64,000 nucleotides of DNA from Duganella sp. CF458 (GCF_900113115.1 NZ_FOOF01000004.1:1-64000), one strand, 5' to 3'. Shown: positions 9,407 to 20,859, counted from the stretch's first letter. Program-made: numbers and translations. Notes: generated by a model from the letters alone, not told the origin.

Positions 9407-9632
9407 TTGGCTTGAAGACGCGTTCGGTCGATGCCGGGTACTTTTCAAGCTTCGATGCGGCACGGGTTGGACGCGGAGCGAAGTCGCCGCCGCAGTTCGG
9501 GCATTTGCCGTGCAGCGTATCGTTCACGCAATCGGCGCAGAAGGTGCATTCGAATGAGCAGATCAAGGCGTCCTGCGCACCAGGCGGCAAGTCCTTGTTG
9601 CAGCATTCGCAGTTGGGTCGCATTTGCAGCAT
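9384..9632 (-). CDS. DUF1272 zinc-ribbon-like small protein
   Basis: This 82-residue protein is rich in paired cysteines: MLQMRPNCECCNKDLPPGAQ, then CSFECTFCADCVN and GKCPNCGGDFAPRPTR. The family (DUF1272) has this pattern, expected to bind two zinc ions; function is unknown. The ATG at 9632 follows AAGGAA. It sits 12 bases after the HEAT-like gene and overlaps the sirtuin start by 23 bases. Confidence 0.87.
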   Translation of the reverse strand: MLQMRPNCECCNKDLPPGAQDALICSFECTFCADCVNDTLHGKCPNCGGDFAPRPTRAASKLEKYPASTERVFKPNGCAAAE

Positions 9633-9644
9633 GTCGAGGTTCCT

Positions 9645-10718
9645 TTATTGATGTCGGTAGCTGATTGCGTTCAGCAAAGCGCTGGTGGTGTCGATGTCGG
9701 CCAGTGCCTCGTTCGTCGCGCGCCCAAAGCTGCGCTCGCGGATACGCGTCAGGCGCTCCAGCAATTCCTGCTTCGGCAAGCGCGATTGAACGATGGCCGA
9801 CGGGTCGATGCCCTGGTAGCGTCCACCGCTCGTTTCCAGCGCATCTAGCAGGCGCCTCACTTCAGCATCGGCTAAAGCGCCCTTGCCTGCTTGCGGCGCC
9901 GGTTGCTGCGCAAGCTGCTGGCGCATCGGAGCGAAGAACGCCACCGCTTCTTTCGACAACCCTTGCGGCTTGAGTGCCAGCAGCGCTTGCCGGCCCTGCG
10001 GGCCGCCGGAGCGCACCAGGAAGTTCACTGCCCGCGTGAAGGTCTCCATGTCGGCGCTTTGCAGCAGCGGCTCAACCGCAGGCACGCTGGCTGGCGAGCC
10101 GACGATCTGCAGCACATCGAGAACCGGCTTGACCAGCGCCGGGTCGCGCAATTGCGCGACAAGATGGCGCTCGCCTGCCGCGCCAAAGCGGCCATACAGC
10201 AAGGCGCGCACACCGGTTTCGTCGATCATCGAACCCTGCTGCGGCAGCGGAATGGTGACGGATTTGCGCAGGAAGATGCGGTCGATCAGGGGCAGCAGGC
10301 GTGCATCCTGGCTTGCCGCAGCGGCATGCATCAGGCGGAACAATTGCGGGCCATCCAGCGCCGCATCGGGATTGATCGCTAGTGCGGCCTGGACGGCGAG
10401 CGGCTTGTCGGCTTCGGCGCCATAGGCGACCAGGAAGCACGCAGCGTCCAGCAGCAAAGGCTGGCTGGGGCGCGATGCGCGAAGTTCCGCGACCAGTTCG
10501 CGGCGCAGCAGCGGGAGCGCGTTGTCGCGATAATCGCCAAAGAAGCGCCAAGCGGCATCGAGTTCACGGCGCTGCGCACCCGCCGCAGCAGCATTCGCGG
10601 CTGGCGGCATGGCGCGGATCTGGGAGATGCGGCCGCTGACAGCAGCATCGGTAGCGGCATCGCCCGCATGCGCCGACCACGCAGCGGATGCCAGGACGAC
10701 GGCCAGAATGCGCTTCAT
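9645..10718 (-). CDS. Exported alpha-helical (HEAT-like) protein of unknown function
   Basis: A signal peptide (MKRILAVVLASAAWSAHAGD, cleavage near residue 18) precedes about 340 residues of repeated amphipathic helices, such as LLLDAACFLVAYGAEADKPL, RHLVAQLRDPALVKPVLDVL and PASVPAVEPLLQSADMETF. These resemble HEAT-type repeats with the 'GSPASVPAVEPLLQSAD' spacing. No catalytic motif is visible. The ATG at 10718 overlaps the stop of the DUF4259 gene (ATGA), so the two are coupled. It may act as a periplasmic scaffold, but that is a guess from fold alone. Confidence 0.75.
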   Translation of the reverse strand: MKRILAVVLASAAWSAHAGDAATDAAVSGRISQIRAMPPAANAAAAGAQRRELDAAWRFFGDYRDNALPLLRRELVAELRASRPSQPLLLDAACFLVAYGAEADKPLAVQAALAINPDAALDGPQLFRLMHAAAASQDARLLPLIDRIFLRKSVTIPLPQQGSMIDETGVRALLYGRFGAAGERHLVAQLRDPALVKPVLDVLQIVGSPASVPAVEPLLQSADMETFTRAVNFLVRSGGPQGRQALLALKPQGLSKEAVAFFAPMRQQLAQQPAPQAGKGALADAEVRRLLDALETSGGRYQGIDPSAIVQSRLPKQELLERLTRIRERSFGRATNEALADIDTTSALLNAISYRHQ

Positions 10719-11137
10719 GCCGACAACCTGCGCTGCAGGTCGGTCACGGTGGCGCGCCAATCCTCGAAATGCTCGCTGTCTTCCCACAATTCGCGCAATT
10801 CCGAAGCTTCCGACAACACTAGCGCCAACACGCGCTGTGCCTTGTCGGCGATATCGGCACGCGGCTTGCTCAGCTTCGCCTGCACCTCGGCCACCCACTC
10901 ATCGACGCGCCCGGAATCCTCATCCTTCGCACCGCCCTTGCCCTGCAGGCGCGACCAGGTTTCCACGGCGGCCAATGCCTCCGCGCCAAACGGCGCCTCC
11001 AGATACTCGGTGGTCTCCGCCTGCAACACGTTGTTCAGCGTGTCCTCGATAAAGTAAAGGTCCCTTGACTCCTGCAGGTCTTGCGCCCAATCCTGCGCGA
11101 AATCATTGCCAAACGGCCCAACAGCCCAGGTTCCCAC
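10715..11137 (-). CDS. DUF4259 domain protein
   Basis: The product starts VGTWAVGPFGNDFAQDWAQD, which matches the 'MGTWG.gpFdND.A.DW' opening of DUF4259. I chose the GTG at 11137, five bases after AGGAGG, over an upstream start that would add 13 residues without domain similarity. The protein is about 140 residues, acidic and helical (LQESRDLYFIEDTLNNVLQ, WEDSEHFEDWRATVTDLQRR). DUF4259 proteins are often found near immunity-type or toxin-associated genes, but nothing nearby supports that here. It heads a unit of four tightly packed genes ending with the sirtuin. Confidence 0.8.
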   Translation of the reverse strand: MGTWAVGPFGNDFAQDWAQDLQESRDLYFIEDTLNNVLQAETTEYLEAPFGAEALAAVETWSRLQGKGGAKDEDSGRVDEWVAEVQAKLSKPRADIADKAQRVLALVLSEASELRELWEDSEHFEDWRATVTDLQRRLSA

Positions 11138-11189
11138 ATGCGCCTCCTGTTCGATATAAGGCCGCATTGTACGCAATTACGGCACAGCC

Positions 11190-11290
11190 CGTGTCCCACC
11201 GTGGGGACACACCCGAAATGGGACACGAGCTCATGCGAACTACACTCGAGGCCGTGTCCCGAAACGGGTGTGACCCCATTGTGGGACACG
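11190..11290. repeat. REPIN-like nested palindrome, copy 1
   Basis: This 101-bp element is an imperfect long palindrome. The left arm (from CGTGTCCCACC at 11190) and right arm (ending GTGGGACACG at 11290) are reverse complements over about 37 bases, around a centre of about 27 bases. Each arm is itself an inverted repeat, opening with GTGTCCCA and closing with TGGGACAC or a near match, and each carries the core GGGTGTGACCCC in one orientation or the other (the left arm differs at one base). A second copy lies at 18821-18921. The layout fits a REP doublet (REPIN) mobilised by a RAYT transposase. It lies between qmcA and the DUF4259 gene. Confidence 0.85.
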
Positions 11291-11303
11291 GCCTCGGCCA
11301 TCG

Positions 11304-12224
11304 CTATTTTTGGGTTTTGACGACTTGCAGGGCGGTGGCGATCAGGCTGCTCATGTCGCCGACGTTGGCGGGGACGATCAGGCTGTTGTTGGTCTTGGCC
11401 AGTTGGCCGAAGGCGTCCACGTATTGCTCGGCCACTTTCAGGTTCATCGCCGCTTCGCCGCCCGGTTGCTGGATCGCGCTGCCGACCTGCTTCAGCGCGC
11501 CGGAAGTCGCTTCCGCGATCGCCAGGATGGCGGCGGCTTCGCCTTGGGCGCGGTTGATGGCGGCCTGCTTGTCGCCTTCGGAGCGGGCGATGGCTGCTTC
11601 GCGTTCGCCGGTGGCGATATTGATCTGCTCCTGCTTGCGGCCTTCGGAGGCGGCAATCAGCGCGCGCTTGCCGCGTTCGGCCGTGATCTGGGCTTGCATC
11701 GCGTGCAGGATTTCCTGCGGCGGCGTCAGGTCCTTGATTTCGTAGCGCAGCACCTTCACGCCCCAGTTGGCGGCCGATTCGTCGATCGCGTTCACCACGG
11801 TGGTGTTGATGTGGTCGCGCTCTTCGAAGGTCTTGTCGAGCTCCATGCGGCCGATCACCGAACGCAAGGTGGTCTGCGCCAACTGCGTAATCGCGGCAAC
11901 GTAGTTGGTCGAGCCGTACGAGGCGCGCATCGCGTCGGTCACCTGGAAGTACAGGATGCCGTCCACCTGCAACTGCGTGTTGTCCTTGGTGATGCAGACC
12001 TGCGACGGCACGTCGAGCGGGATCTCTTTCAGCACGTGCTTGTAGGCGATGCGGTCGATGAAGGGCACCACGATGTTCAGGCCGGGCCCCAGCGTGGCGT
12101 GATACTTGCCAAGCCGCTCCACCACCCAGGCGTGCTGCTGCGGCACCACGTTGATGGTCTTGAAGACGAACACCAACGCTACGATGAAGATGACCAGCGT
12201 GACTGTGCCAAAACTGAATTCCAT
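11304..12224 (-). CDS. SPFH/Band 7 membrane protein (QmcA/stomatin-like)
   Basis: This 306-residue protein has one N-terminal membrane helix (FGTVTLVIFIVALVFVF), then the SPFH domain (INVVPQQHAWVVERLGKYHA, GLNIVVPFIDRIAYKH, DVPSQVCITKDNTQLQVDGI) and a long charged coiled coil (about 190-250, with ERGKRALIAASEGRKQEQIN and IARSEGDKQAAINRAQGEAA). SPFH proteins form large ring-like oligomers in membrane microdomains and affect protease access and membrane order. An nfeD gene lies 13 bp upstream in the same direction, the standard SPFH-NfeD pair. Confidence 0.93.
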   Translation of the reverse strand: MEFSFGTVTLVIFIVALVFVFKTINVVPQQHAWVVERLGKYHATLGPGLNIVVPFIDRIAYKHVLKEIPLDVPSQVCITKDNTQLQVDGILYFQVTDAMRASYGSTNYVAAITQLAQTTLRSVIGRMELDKTFEERDHINTTVVNAIDESAANWGVKVLRYEIKDLTPPQEILHAMQAQITAERGKRALIAASEGRKQEQINIATGEREAAIARSEGDKQAAINRAQGEAAAILAIAEATSGALKQVGSAIQQPGGEAAMNLKVAEQYVDAFGQLAKTNNSLIVPANVGDMSSLIATALQVVKTQK

Positions 12225-12237
12225 TCACTTCTCCTTG

Positions 12238-12657
12238 TTATGCGCCGACGATCAGCCGGCTACCGCGAATTTCGCGAATCTTGAATACGCCCGGCGCCGC
12301 GGCTTCGCCCGGCGCAAGTTCGACGTCCCACATGGCGCCGCGGTACATCACGCGCGCGACGCCGTCCTGCCAGGCCGGCACGTTGACGCTCTGGCCGATG
12401 TCCAGGTTGACGTCCGGGTTGGATTGAGCCGGCGGCTGCGTGCTCTTGCCAAAACGGCTGCGGCGCAGCAGCAGCGTCGCAATCGCCGCCACGATGGCCG
12501 CGACCAGCATCTGGCCGGGCATATCGACGCGGGCCAGCGCAGCCAGGGCGCCCGCTCCCATGCCGATGGCAATCATCAGCAGGTAGAACGTGCCGCTAAA
12601 CAGTTCGAGAGTGACCAGCACGCCCGCGCCAATCGCCCACAACATCCAGTCAGCCAT
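12238..12657 (-). CDS. NfeD-family membrane protein
   Basis: This short NfeD protein (139 residues) begins [20 protein letters not shown], has two or three membrane helices within the first 75 residues and a C-terminal OB-fold domain ([46 protein letters not shown]). NfeD partners work with SPFH proteins, and here the pair is intact. I chose the ATG at 12657 because upstream codons run into the ppsA terminator. Confidence 0.9.
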   Translation of the reverse strand: MADWMLWAIGAGVLVTLELFSGTFYLLMIAIGMGAGALAALARVDMPGQMLVAAIVAAIATLLLRRSRFGKSTQPPAQSNPDVNLDIGQSVNVPAWQDGVARVMYRGAMWDVELAPGEAAAPGVFKIREIRGSRLIVGA

Positions 12658-12672
12658 CTCAATCTCCAAAAG

Positions 12673-12709
12673 TAAAAAAACCCCCGTCGCCGACAAGGCC
12701 ACGGGGGTT
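12673..12709 (-). terminator. Intrinsic terminator of ppsA
   Basis: On the minus strand, arms AACCCCCGT and ACGGGGGTT (12709-12701 and 12687-12679) are joined by a 13-base loop and followed by a run of seven T residues, counting the last two of the arm (12680-12674). It lies 25 bases past the ppsA stop and before nfeD, separating the two units. Confidence 0.88.
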
Positions 12710-12733
12710 CGGGCAACGAGGCTTATCGTTGGT

Positions 12734-15160
<2,427 letters not shown>

Positions 15161-15252
15161 AAAGACACCTTTTTGATGATAAAAATCTTTACGCAGGTGC
15201 GCGCGGCATCGTTCTTGTCATTCTTGGCGCCGTGCAGCACAATCTTACTGTT

Positions 15253-15274
15253 GGCAGGCATTTTACAGCCTGCC
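15253..15274. promoter_or_regulatory. Palindrome in the ppsA/ppsR divergent region
   Basis: Perfect 7-bp arms GGCAGGC and GCCTGCC flank the 8-base AT-rich spacer ATTTTACA. It lies in the only space available for control of the divergent ppsA and ppsR genes and looks like an operator for a dimeric regulator. The regulator is unknown. Confidence 0.5.
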
Positions 15275-15313
15275 GAGCAAATTGACGATTCATCCATTGG
15301 AAAAGCTTTTTTG

Positions 15314-16159
15314 ATGCCACAAGATCAACGTTTATTGCCATCGTCTAGCCGCACCGTCTTCTTTGTCTCTGACGGCACGGGCATCACCGCTGAAACCTTC
15401 GGTCATTCGGTGCTGACCCAGTTCGACCTGCGCTTCCGCCAGATCCGCCTGCCTTTCATCGACACCTGCGACAAAGCGTATGATGCAGTGCGCAAAATTA
15501 ACGAGGTCGGGGCCGAGGACGGCACCAAGCCGATCGTGTTTTCCACCCTGGTGAAGGCGGAGCTGTCGGAGGTCATCCAGCGCGCCAACGCCATGCATAT
15601 GGACTTGATCCAGACTTTTGTGGCGCCGCTGGAACAGGAACTGGGGGTCAAGTCGACCCACACCATCGGCCGCTCGCACAACGTGGTCGATAGCGAGGAA
15701 TACAAGAACCGTATCGAGGCGATCAACTTCTCGCTGGCACACGATGATGGCCAGTCCAACAAGAACCTGTCGTCGGCGGACGTGATCCTGGTCGGCGTGT
15801 CGCGTTCGGGCAAGACCCCTACTTCGCTGTACCTGGCCATGCAATATGGCGTGAAGGCCGCCAATTACCCGCTGATCCCGGACGATTTCGAGCGCGGCAA
15901 ACTGCCTTCCGCGCTGTATGCCTTCAAATCGAAGATTTTCGGCCTGAGCATCGAGCCGCAGCGCCTGTCCGAGATCCGCAACGAGCGCCGCGCCGGCTCC
16001 AAGTACGCTTCGCTGGAGAACTGCCGCTATGAAGTCAACGAGGCGGAAGCCATGATGCGCCGCGAAGGCATCCGCTGGCTGTCGTCCACCACCAAGTCGA
16101 TCGAAGAGATTTCGACCACCATCCTGCAGGAAATCAAGCCGAATCGTTCGGTGTATTGA
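15314..16159 (+). CDS. ppsR: PEP synthase regulatory kinase/pyrophosphorylase
   Basis: PpsR (DUF299) uses ADP to phosphorylate and inactivate PEP synthase on the Thr next to its catalytic His, and reverses this by phosphorolysis. The 281-residue protein starts near [20 protein letters not shown] and carries [37 protein letters not shown], the P-loop [20 protein letters not shown] (about 153-172) and [15 protein letters not shown]. The ATG at 15314 has only a weak GGAAAA upstream. Its open frame extends far upstream opposite ppsA, but that extension is antisense and not coding. Confidence 0.95.
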   Translation: MPQDQRLLPSSSRTVFFVSDGTGITAETFGHSVLTQFDLRFRQIRLPFIDTCDKAYDAVRKINEVGAEDGTKPIVFSTLVKAELSEVIQRANAMHMDLIQTFVAPLEQELGVKSTHTIGRSHNVVDSEEYKNRIEAINFSLAHDDGQSNKNLSSADVILVGVSRSGKTPTSLYLAMQYGVKAANYPLIPDDFERGKLPSALYAFKSKIFGLSIEPQRLSEIRNERRAGSKYASLENCRYEVNEAEAMMRREGIRWLSSTTKSIEEISTTILQEIKPNRSVY

Positions 16160-16167
16160 GCTTCCGC

Positions 16168-17367
16168 TCAGAAGAAGCTTTTCCAGTCGTGCAGCCAGCC
16201 CGGAATGTCGTCCAGCGGCATCGGGTTGGCTATATAGAAGCCCTGGGCGTAAGCGCAGCCCAGGCCTTGCAGGAAGTCCCAATCCGCCCTGGTTTCGACC
16301 CCGACCGCGCAAGCGTCGCGCGACAGGCTGCGGGCCAGCCCGATAAAGGATTTCAATACGGTGCCGATGGGGCGCTTGCGCGAGGCGCCATCGACAAAGC
16401 TGGGATCAATCTTCAATTCCGAGAAGGGGATGGCGGCCAGGAGTTGCAGGTTGGAGCGCCCGGTGCCGTAATCGTCGATCGCCAGGCCAAATCCCATCAT
16501 GCGCAGCCGCAGCAGGCGTTCCAGGAAGTGCGGGTTGGTGGTCAGCACCGAAGCTTCCGTGATCTCGAACGTGACGTAGTCCGACAGCACGCGGTGGCGC
16601 TCGAGGCAGGCCGTCATCTGGGCGATGAACTGCGGGTGCGCCAGCGTGCTCGGGTCGACATTGAAAGAAAATGAAATCGGAATGCCCTGGTCGTGCAGGC
16701 TGCGGCAGGCCGCCACCGACTGTTCGATCATGCACCAGTCGAGGAAGTCAACTCGCCGCACGCTTTGCAGCACCGGCACGAAGGCTGACGGGCCCAGCAC
16801 GCCATACTCCGGGTGGTGCCAGCGGGCGAACATTTCCAGTCCGGTGACGGCACCGGTTTCCAGTTCAATCTTGGGCTGGAAGTAAGGTCCGAACTGGCGT
16901 TCCTGCAGTCCGCGCTCCACTTCCGCAAACGTGAATTCCGGGTGTGCCGGACCGGGGTCCGGTTCGACGGCAGGCTCACGGTAGTTGGCAATCAGTTCCA
17001 GCAGCCGGGCCGAGGTCATCGGCTTGCCTGAACTGCCCAGCACATCGAGCCCGTAGGCTTCGGCCATGGTCTCGACCGAAAACAGCACGTCGGCATTTTC
17101 CGCGGCGAGGATGATGATGCCGGCCCGGCAGTCGATTTCGGCCAGGCGGCGGATGACTTCCAGCCCGTCCATGCCGGGCAGCGTCAAGTCCATCAGGGCG
17201 ATGTTGGTGGGAGGACTGAGCCCGATTTCCAGGATGCGCAGCGCACCGACTCCGTCGGACGCCGGCGTGACGTGCTGGGCGCCCAGGTGGCGCAGCATGC
17301 CAAGCAGTAGCTCTCGCTGGATGGGTTCGCCCTCGGCGACCAGAAAGTGCAAGCTTGCAATTTCCAT
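16168..17367 (-). CDS. REC-EAL protein with degenerate active sites
   Basis: This 399-residue protein joins a receiver domain (1-125) to an EAL domain (about 145-390), like RocR/VieA-type regulators. In REC, the phospho-acceptor D60 (ALMDLTLPGMDG) and K115 remain, but the acidic pair reads E12-G13 and the switch Ser/Thr is Ala (ILAAEN). In EAL, the signature is EMF (178-180). N236, E268, D298-D299 (DDYGTG) and K319 remain, but the ExVE motif reads V355-G-V-E358, losing the first Glu needed for catalysis. It may bind c-di-GMP or a partner rather than cleave it. It is tail to tail with ppsR (8-bp gap) and lies 27 bp downstream of trmH. Confidence 0.9.
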   Translation of the reverse strand: MEIASLHFLVAEGEPIQRELLLGMLRHLGAQHVTPASDGVGALRILEIGLSPPTNIALMDLTLPGMDGLEVIRRLAEIDCRAGIIILAAENADVLFSVETMAEAYGLDVLGSSGKPMTSARLLELIANYREPAVEPDPGPAHPEFTFAEVERGLQERQFGPYFQPKIELETGAVTGLEMFARWHHPEYGVLGPSAFVPVLQSVRRVDFLDWCMIEQSVAACRSLHDQGIPISFSFNVDPSTLAHPQFIAQMTACLERHRVLSDYVTFEITEASVLTTNPHFLERLLRLRMMGFGLAIDDYGTGRSNLQLLAAIPFSELKIDPSFVDGASRKRPIGTVLKSFIGLARSLSRDACAVGVETRADWDFLQGLGCAYAQGFYIANPMPLDDIPGWLHDWKSFF

Positions 17368-17394
17368 AACGCCAATCCCACTTGCTTAGTTTTA

Positions 17395-18180
17395 CTAAGT
17401 CAGATTTTGCCTGACTTGCTCGAAAAAGCATACTGCCGCGCATGCGGCGACGTTCAGCGACTCGACTTTGCCCAGGTGCGGCACGATCACGCGGTGCGTG
17501 GCGTTGCTTAAAAGCGACTCGGATACGCCCTGCCCTTCGTGGCCGAAGATCCAGGCGACCGGTCGTTTCAGGTCCAGCTGATAAAGCTGCTCGGCCGCGT
17601 AGCCGCTGGTGGCCAGGGTGGCGATGCGGGCACTCTGCACCAGTTGCGGCAGGTCGACGTTTTCGTAGATGTCCAGCACGAAGTGGGCGCCCATGGCGGC
17701 GCGCAGCACTTTCGGCGACCAGCAGAAGGCGGTGCCGGGGGCGCAATACACCTCCTTCACGCCCGCCGCGGCGGCGCTGCGCAGGATGGAACCGACGTTG
17801 CCCGGGTCCTGCACGTTATCGAGCAGGACTGCGTTGGTGGTCAAAGCCTGCGGCACCTCTTTCTGCGGTGTGCCGATCAGGAACATCAGGCCGACGCCAT
17901 GCTCCACCTGGCTGACAGCGTGGTACAGCTGGTCGGCCAGGCACAGGACGTGGGCATGCCCGGCTTCGAGGCGGGCGATGATGGCCGCCACTTCCGGATT
18001 CCGCAGCGCGCCTTCGGCCACGATGGCCTGTTCCGGGTGGCCGCGCAGCTCGAGCCAGGTTTCGCACAGGTGCACGCCATCGAGCAGGCTGCGGCCGGCC
18101 TTGCGGCGGGCCTGCGAGTTGGTGGCCAGCTTGCTAAGTTCCTTGTATTGCGCGTTGTCGCGCGAAGTGATGTGCTTCAC
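17395..18180 (-). CDS. TrmH/SpoU-family RNA 2'-O-methyltransferase
   Basis: This 261-residue SPOUT enzyme has an N-terminal substrate-binding part ([36 protein letters not shown]) and the catalytic knot with its three motifs: [37 protein letters not shown] and [20 protein letters not shown]. Members methylate 23S rRNA or tRNA ribose; the exact target is not clear. The GTG at 18180 overlaps the rnhB stop (GTGA), so the two are translated together. It ends the lipid A/envelope supercluster. Confidence 0.92.
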   Translation of the reverse strand: MKHITSRDNAQYKELSKLATNSQARRKAGRSLLDGVHLCETWLELRGHPEQAIVAEGALRNPEVAAIIARLEAGHAHVLCLADQLYHAVSQVEHGVGLMFLIGTPQKEVPQALTTNAVLLDNVQDPGNVGSILRSAAAAGVKEVYCAPGTAFCWSPKVLRAAMGAHFVLDIYENVDLPQLVQSARIATLATSGYAAEQLYQLDLKRPVAWIFGHEGQGVSESLLSNATHRVIVPHLGKVESLNVAACAAVCFFEQVRQNLT

Positions 18181-18794
18181 AGCGCGCGCTCCAGGACTTC
18201 GCGTACCGGCGCAAAGCTGCGGCGGTGCACCGGCGACGCGCCGTGCTCGCGCAAGCGCTCCAGGTGCAGCGCGGTGCCATAGCCTTTGTGCTGGTCGAAG
18301 CCGTACTGCGGGTATTTCCTGTGCAGCCTGACCAGGGCCGCGTCGCGCGCGGTCTTGGCCAGGATCGAGGCAGCCGAAATCGATTCGATCTTGTCGTCGC
18401 CTTCCACGATGGCGATGCTCTGGATGCGCATCACGGGGCACTTGTTGCCGTCGATCAGGGCCAGGGTCGGTATGGTTTGCAGCGCATAGACCGCGCGCTT
18501 CATCGCCAGCAGGCTAGCCTGCAGGATATTCAGGCGGTCGATTTCCTCTTCCGAAGCTTTGGCGACGGCCCAGGCGATTGCGTGCTCGCGGATCAGCGGC
18601 GCCAGCTCGTCGCGGCGGGCCTCGTTGAGTTTCTTGGAATCGCGCAGGCCGGCGATCGGGCGGTTGCGGTCCAGGATCACGGCCGCGGCAAACACCGGAC
18701 CGGCCAAGGGGCCGCGCCCCGCCTCATCAACGCCGCAGATAATCTCGTCGAGGGAATATGGAAGGTCGTCAAACAGACCGGATTGTTGGGACAT
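18177..18794 (-). CDS. rnhB: Ribonuclease HII
   Basis: RNase HII cleaves RNA in RNA-DNA hybrids and removes single ribonucleotides. The 205-residue protein has the family catalytic carboxylates in [21 protein letters not shown] and [18 protein letters not shown], followed by [19 protein letters not shown]. The ATG at 18794 is preferred to a GTG one codon earlier. In most relatives rnhB directly follows lpxB; here a 101-bp palindromic element separates them by about 130 bp. Confidence 0.95.
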   Translation of the reverse strand: MSQQSGLFDDLPYSLDEIICGVDEAGRGPLAGPVFAAAVILDRNRPIAGLRDSKKLNEARRDELAPLIREHAIAWAVAKASEEEIDRLNILQASLLAMKRAVYALQTIPTLALIDGNKCPVMRIQSIAIVEGDDKIESISAASILAKTARDAALVRLHRKYPQYGFDQHKGYGTALHLERLREHGASPVHRRSFAPVREVLERAL

Positions 18795-18820
18795 CACTCA
18801 ATTCTTTCTACTGTCCAGTT

Positions 18821-18921
18821 CGTGTCCCACCTTGGGGTCACACCCGAATCGGGACACGGGCTGATCCGCGATACGGCTGGGATCGTGTCTCATTTCGGGT
18901 GTGACCCCATGGTGGGACACG
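18821..18921. repeat. REPIN-like nested palindrome, copy 2
   Basis: This element has the same size and plan as the one at 11190-11290. The left arm runs from CGTGTCCCACC and holds GGGGTCACACCC; the right arm holds GGGTGTGACCCC and ends GGTGGGACACG. The arms are near-identical between copies, whereas the centres (GCTGATCCGCGATACGG versus AGCTCATGCGAACTACA) differ. Conserved arms with free centres suggest selection on pairing or mobilisation of the whole unit. It sits between the lpxB stop and the rnhB start. Confidence 0.87.
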
Positions 18922-18924
18922 GGC

Positions 18925-20079
18925 TTATCTGTTGATGACCTTTAGGACTGCGGCGGCGCCTTCCTGGGCGCTGTTACGCAGCAGGCTGTGATGCATGTCG
19001 GTGAAGCGCTGCGCCAGTTGCAGGCGGTGCGGCACGTCACTCAGTTGTTTCCACATGGCGTCGGCCAAGGTCTCGGCAGTGGCTGCGTTTTGCAGCATTT
19101 CCGGCACCAGGAACTCGCGCGCCAGGATGTTCGGCAGGCCGATCCATGGCTGGTAGCCCATATGTCTCATGATATGCCAGGACGCGGCCATCATCTTGTA
19201 GGCGATGACCATCGGCTTCTTGAACAGCGCCACTTCCAGCGAAGCGGTGCCGGAGGCAACCAGCACGGCGTCGGCGGCGCAAATGGCGCTGTGCGACTGG
19301 CCATCGAGCAGCATCAGCTCGACATCCTGCAGGCCGGCTTCGGCGATCAGTTCCAGGAAATACTTGCGCTGCTTTTCTCCCGCCATCGGCACCACGAACT
19401 TCAACGTGCGGTCGCGCTGCAGCAGCAGCTTGCAGGCGCCGATGAAGGCGGCCGTGTTGTACTTCAGTTCCGCCATGCGGCTGCCCGGCATGACGCAGAC
19501 CACGTTGGCGTCGTCCGCCAGGCCCAGTTGGCGGCGCGCGGCCGCTTCGTCGGGCTGCAGCGGGATCACTTCGGCCAGCGGGTGGCCGACGTAGGTGACC
19601 GGTACGCCCGCTTTCTTGTAGATCTCTTCCTCGAACGGGAAGATCACCAGCATATGCGATACCGACTTGATGATTTTCTTGATGCGGCCGCCGCGCCAGG
19701 CCCAGATCTGCGGGCCGATGTAATGCACGGTCGGGATGCCGGCGGCGCGCAACTGCGCTTCCAGCCCCAGGTTGAAGCCCGGATAGTCGGCACCAATGAA
19801 ACAGGCCGGCCGATCGGCCAGCAACTGGTCGCGCAGCGTGTCCTGGATGCCTTTCAGCTCGCGGTAGCGTGGAATGATTTCGAACAGCCCGCGCACGGTC
19901 ATCTTCTCGATCGGCCACTGCGACTCGAATCCATGTTCCATCATGGCCGGGCCGCCGATGCCGTGGAAGCGCGCGTCGGGCAGGTGCGGGCGCAGGCCGC
20001 CCAACAGGCGGCCTGCCAGCAGGTCGCCGGAAGGTTCGCCGGCGACTACTGCGATCGATACGTCAGCGGACGATGCCAC
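18925..20079 (-). CDS. lpxB: Lipid-A-disaccharide synthase
   Basis: LpxB (family GT19) joins lipid X to UDP-diacylglucosamine to make the lipid A disaccharide at the inner membrane. The 384-residue protein has the family opening [76 protein letters not shown] and [20 protein letters not shown]. The ATG at 20079 overlaps the lpxA end by 17 bases. The stop lies four bases before the palindromic element. Confidence 0.97.
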   Translation of the reverse strand: MASSADVSIAVVAGEPSGDLLAGRLLGGLRPHLPDARFHGIGGPAMMEHGFESQWPIEKMTVRGLFEIIPRYRELKGIQDTLRDQLLADRPACFIGADYPGFNLGLEAQLRAAGIPTVHYIGPQIWAWRGGRIKKIIKSVSHMLVIFPFEEEIYKKAGVPVTYVGHPLAEVIPLQPDEAAARRQLGLADDANVVCVMPGSRMAELKYNTAAFIGACKLLLQRDRTLKFVVPMAGEKQRKYFLELIAEAGLQDVELMLLDGQSHSAICAADAVLVASGTASLEVALFKKPMVIAYKMMAASWHIMRHMGYQPWIGLPNILAREFLVPEMLQNAATAETLADAMWKQLSDVPHRLQLAQRFTDMHHSLLRNSAQEGAAAVLKVINR

Positions 20080-20854
20080 GGGTGGTCGTATCGAGGAATT
20101 CGCGCATCGCGCGCGCGTGGAGCACGTCCGCCTCAGGCAGTTCGGCTTCGGCTGCGATCATCGCCGCCTTGGCTTCGTCCAGCGTCAGGCCGGAGCGGTA
20201 CAGCAGCTTGTAGGCGTTGCGGATGGCATTGATCTGCTCGCGGGTAAAGCCGCGCCGTTTCAGGCCTTCGATATTGACGCCGTGGGCTGCCGCCGGATTG
20301 CCGTTCAACAGCACGAACGGGGGCACGTCCTGGGTCAGGCTGGTGCTCATGCCGACAAAAGCGTGGGCGCCGATCTTGCAGAACTGGTGCACGTTGGCGA
20401 AGCCCGACATGATGACCCAGTCGCCGATCTCCACATGGCCCGCCATCTGGGCGTTGTTGGAGAAGATGGTGTTGTTGCCGACCACGCAGTCATGCGCCAG
20501 GTGGACATAGGCCGAGATCCAGTTGTTGTTGCCCAGCCTGGTCACGCCCTTGTCCTGCACCGTGCCGACGTTGAAGGTGCAGAATTCGCGGATGGTGTTG
20601 TCGTCGCCGATCTCCAGGCGGGTCGGTTCGCCGTTCCATTTCTTGTCCTGCGGCGCGGCGCCGATGGACGAGAACTGGAAGAACTTGTTGTTCTTGCCGA
20701 TCGTGGTATGGCCCTCGATCACGACGTGCGGGCCCACCACGGTGTTCTCGCCAATCACCACGTTCGGGCCAATGATCGTGTATGGGCCGATCTCGACGCC
20801 GGCGGCCAGTTCGGCCTTCGGGTCGACAATCGCGCTTGGGTGGATGGTCGCCAT
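20063..20854 (-). CDS. lpxA: UDP-N-acetylglucosamine acyltransferase
   Basis: LpxA adds the first hydroxyacyl chain to UDP-GlcNAc in lipid A synthesis. The 263-residue protein is a left-handed beta helix of hexapeptide repeats ([40 protein letters not shown]) with the catalytic His in [13 protein letters not shown] and a C-terminal helical domain ([19 protein letters not shown]). I chose the ATG at 20854 ([11 protein letters not shown]), five bases after fabZ, as in relatives. Confidence 0.97.
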   Translation of the reverse strand: MATIHPSAIVDPKAELAAGVEIGPYTIIGPNVVIGENTVVGPHVVIEGHTTIGKNNKFFQFSSIGAAPQDKKWNGEPTRLEIGDDNTIREFCTFNVGTVQDKGVTRLGNNNWISAYVHLAHDCVVGNNTIFSNNAQMAGHVEIGDWVIMSGFANVHQFCKIGAHAFVGMSTSLTQDVPPFVLLNGNPAAAHGVNIEGLKRRGFTREQINAIRNAYKLLYRSGLTLDEAKAAMIAAEAELPEADVLHARAMREFLDTTTRGIVR

Positions 20855-20859
20855 GCTGC

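Noticed and set aside
10715..11137. DUF4259 gene as part of an anti-phage or immunity system
   Set aside because: No effector, nuclease or toxin gene is nearby; the neighbours are a HEAT-like exported protein, a zinc protein and a sirtuin. A defence sirtuin would normally be fused or paired with an effector.
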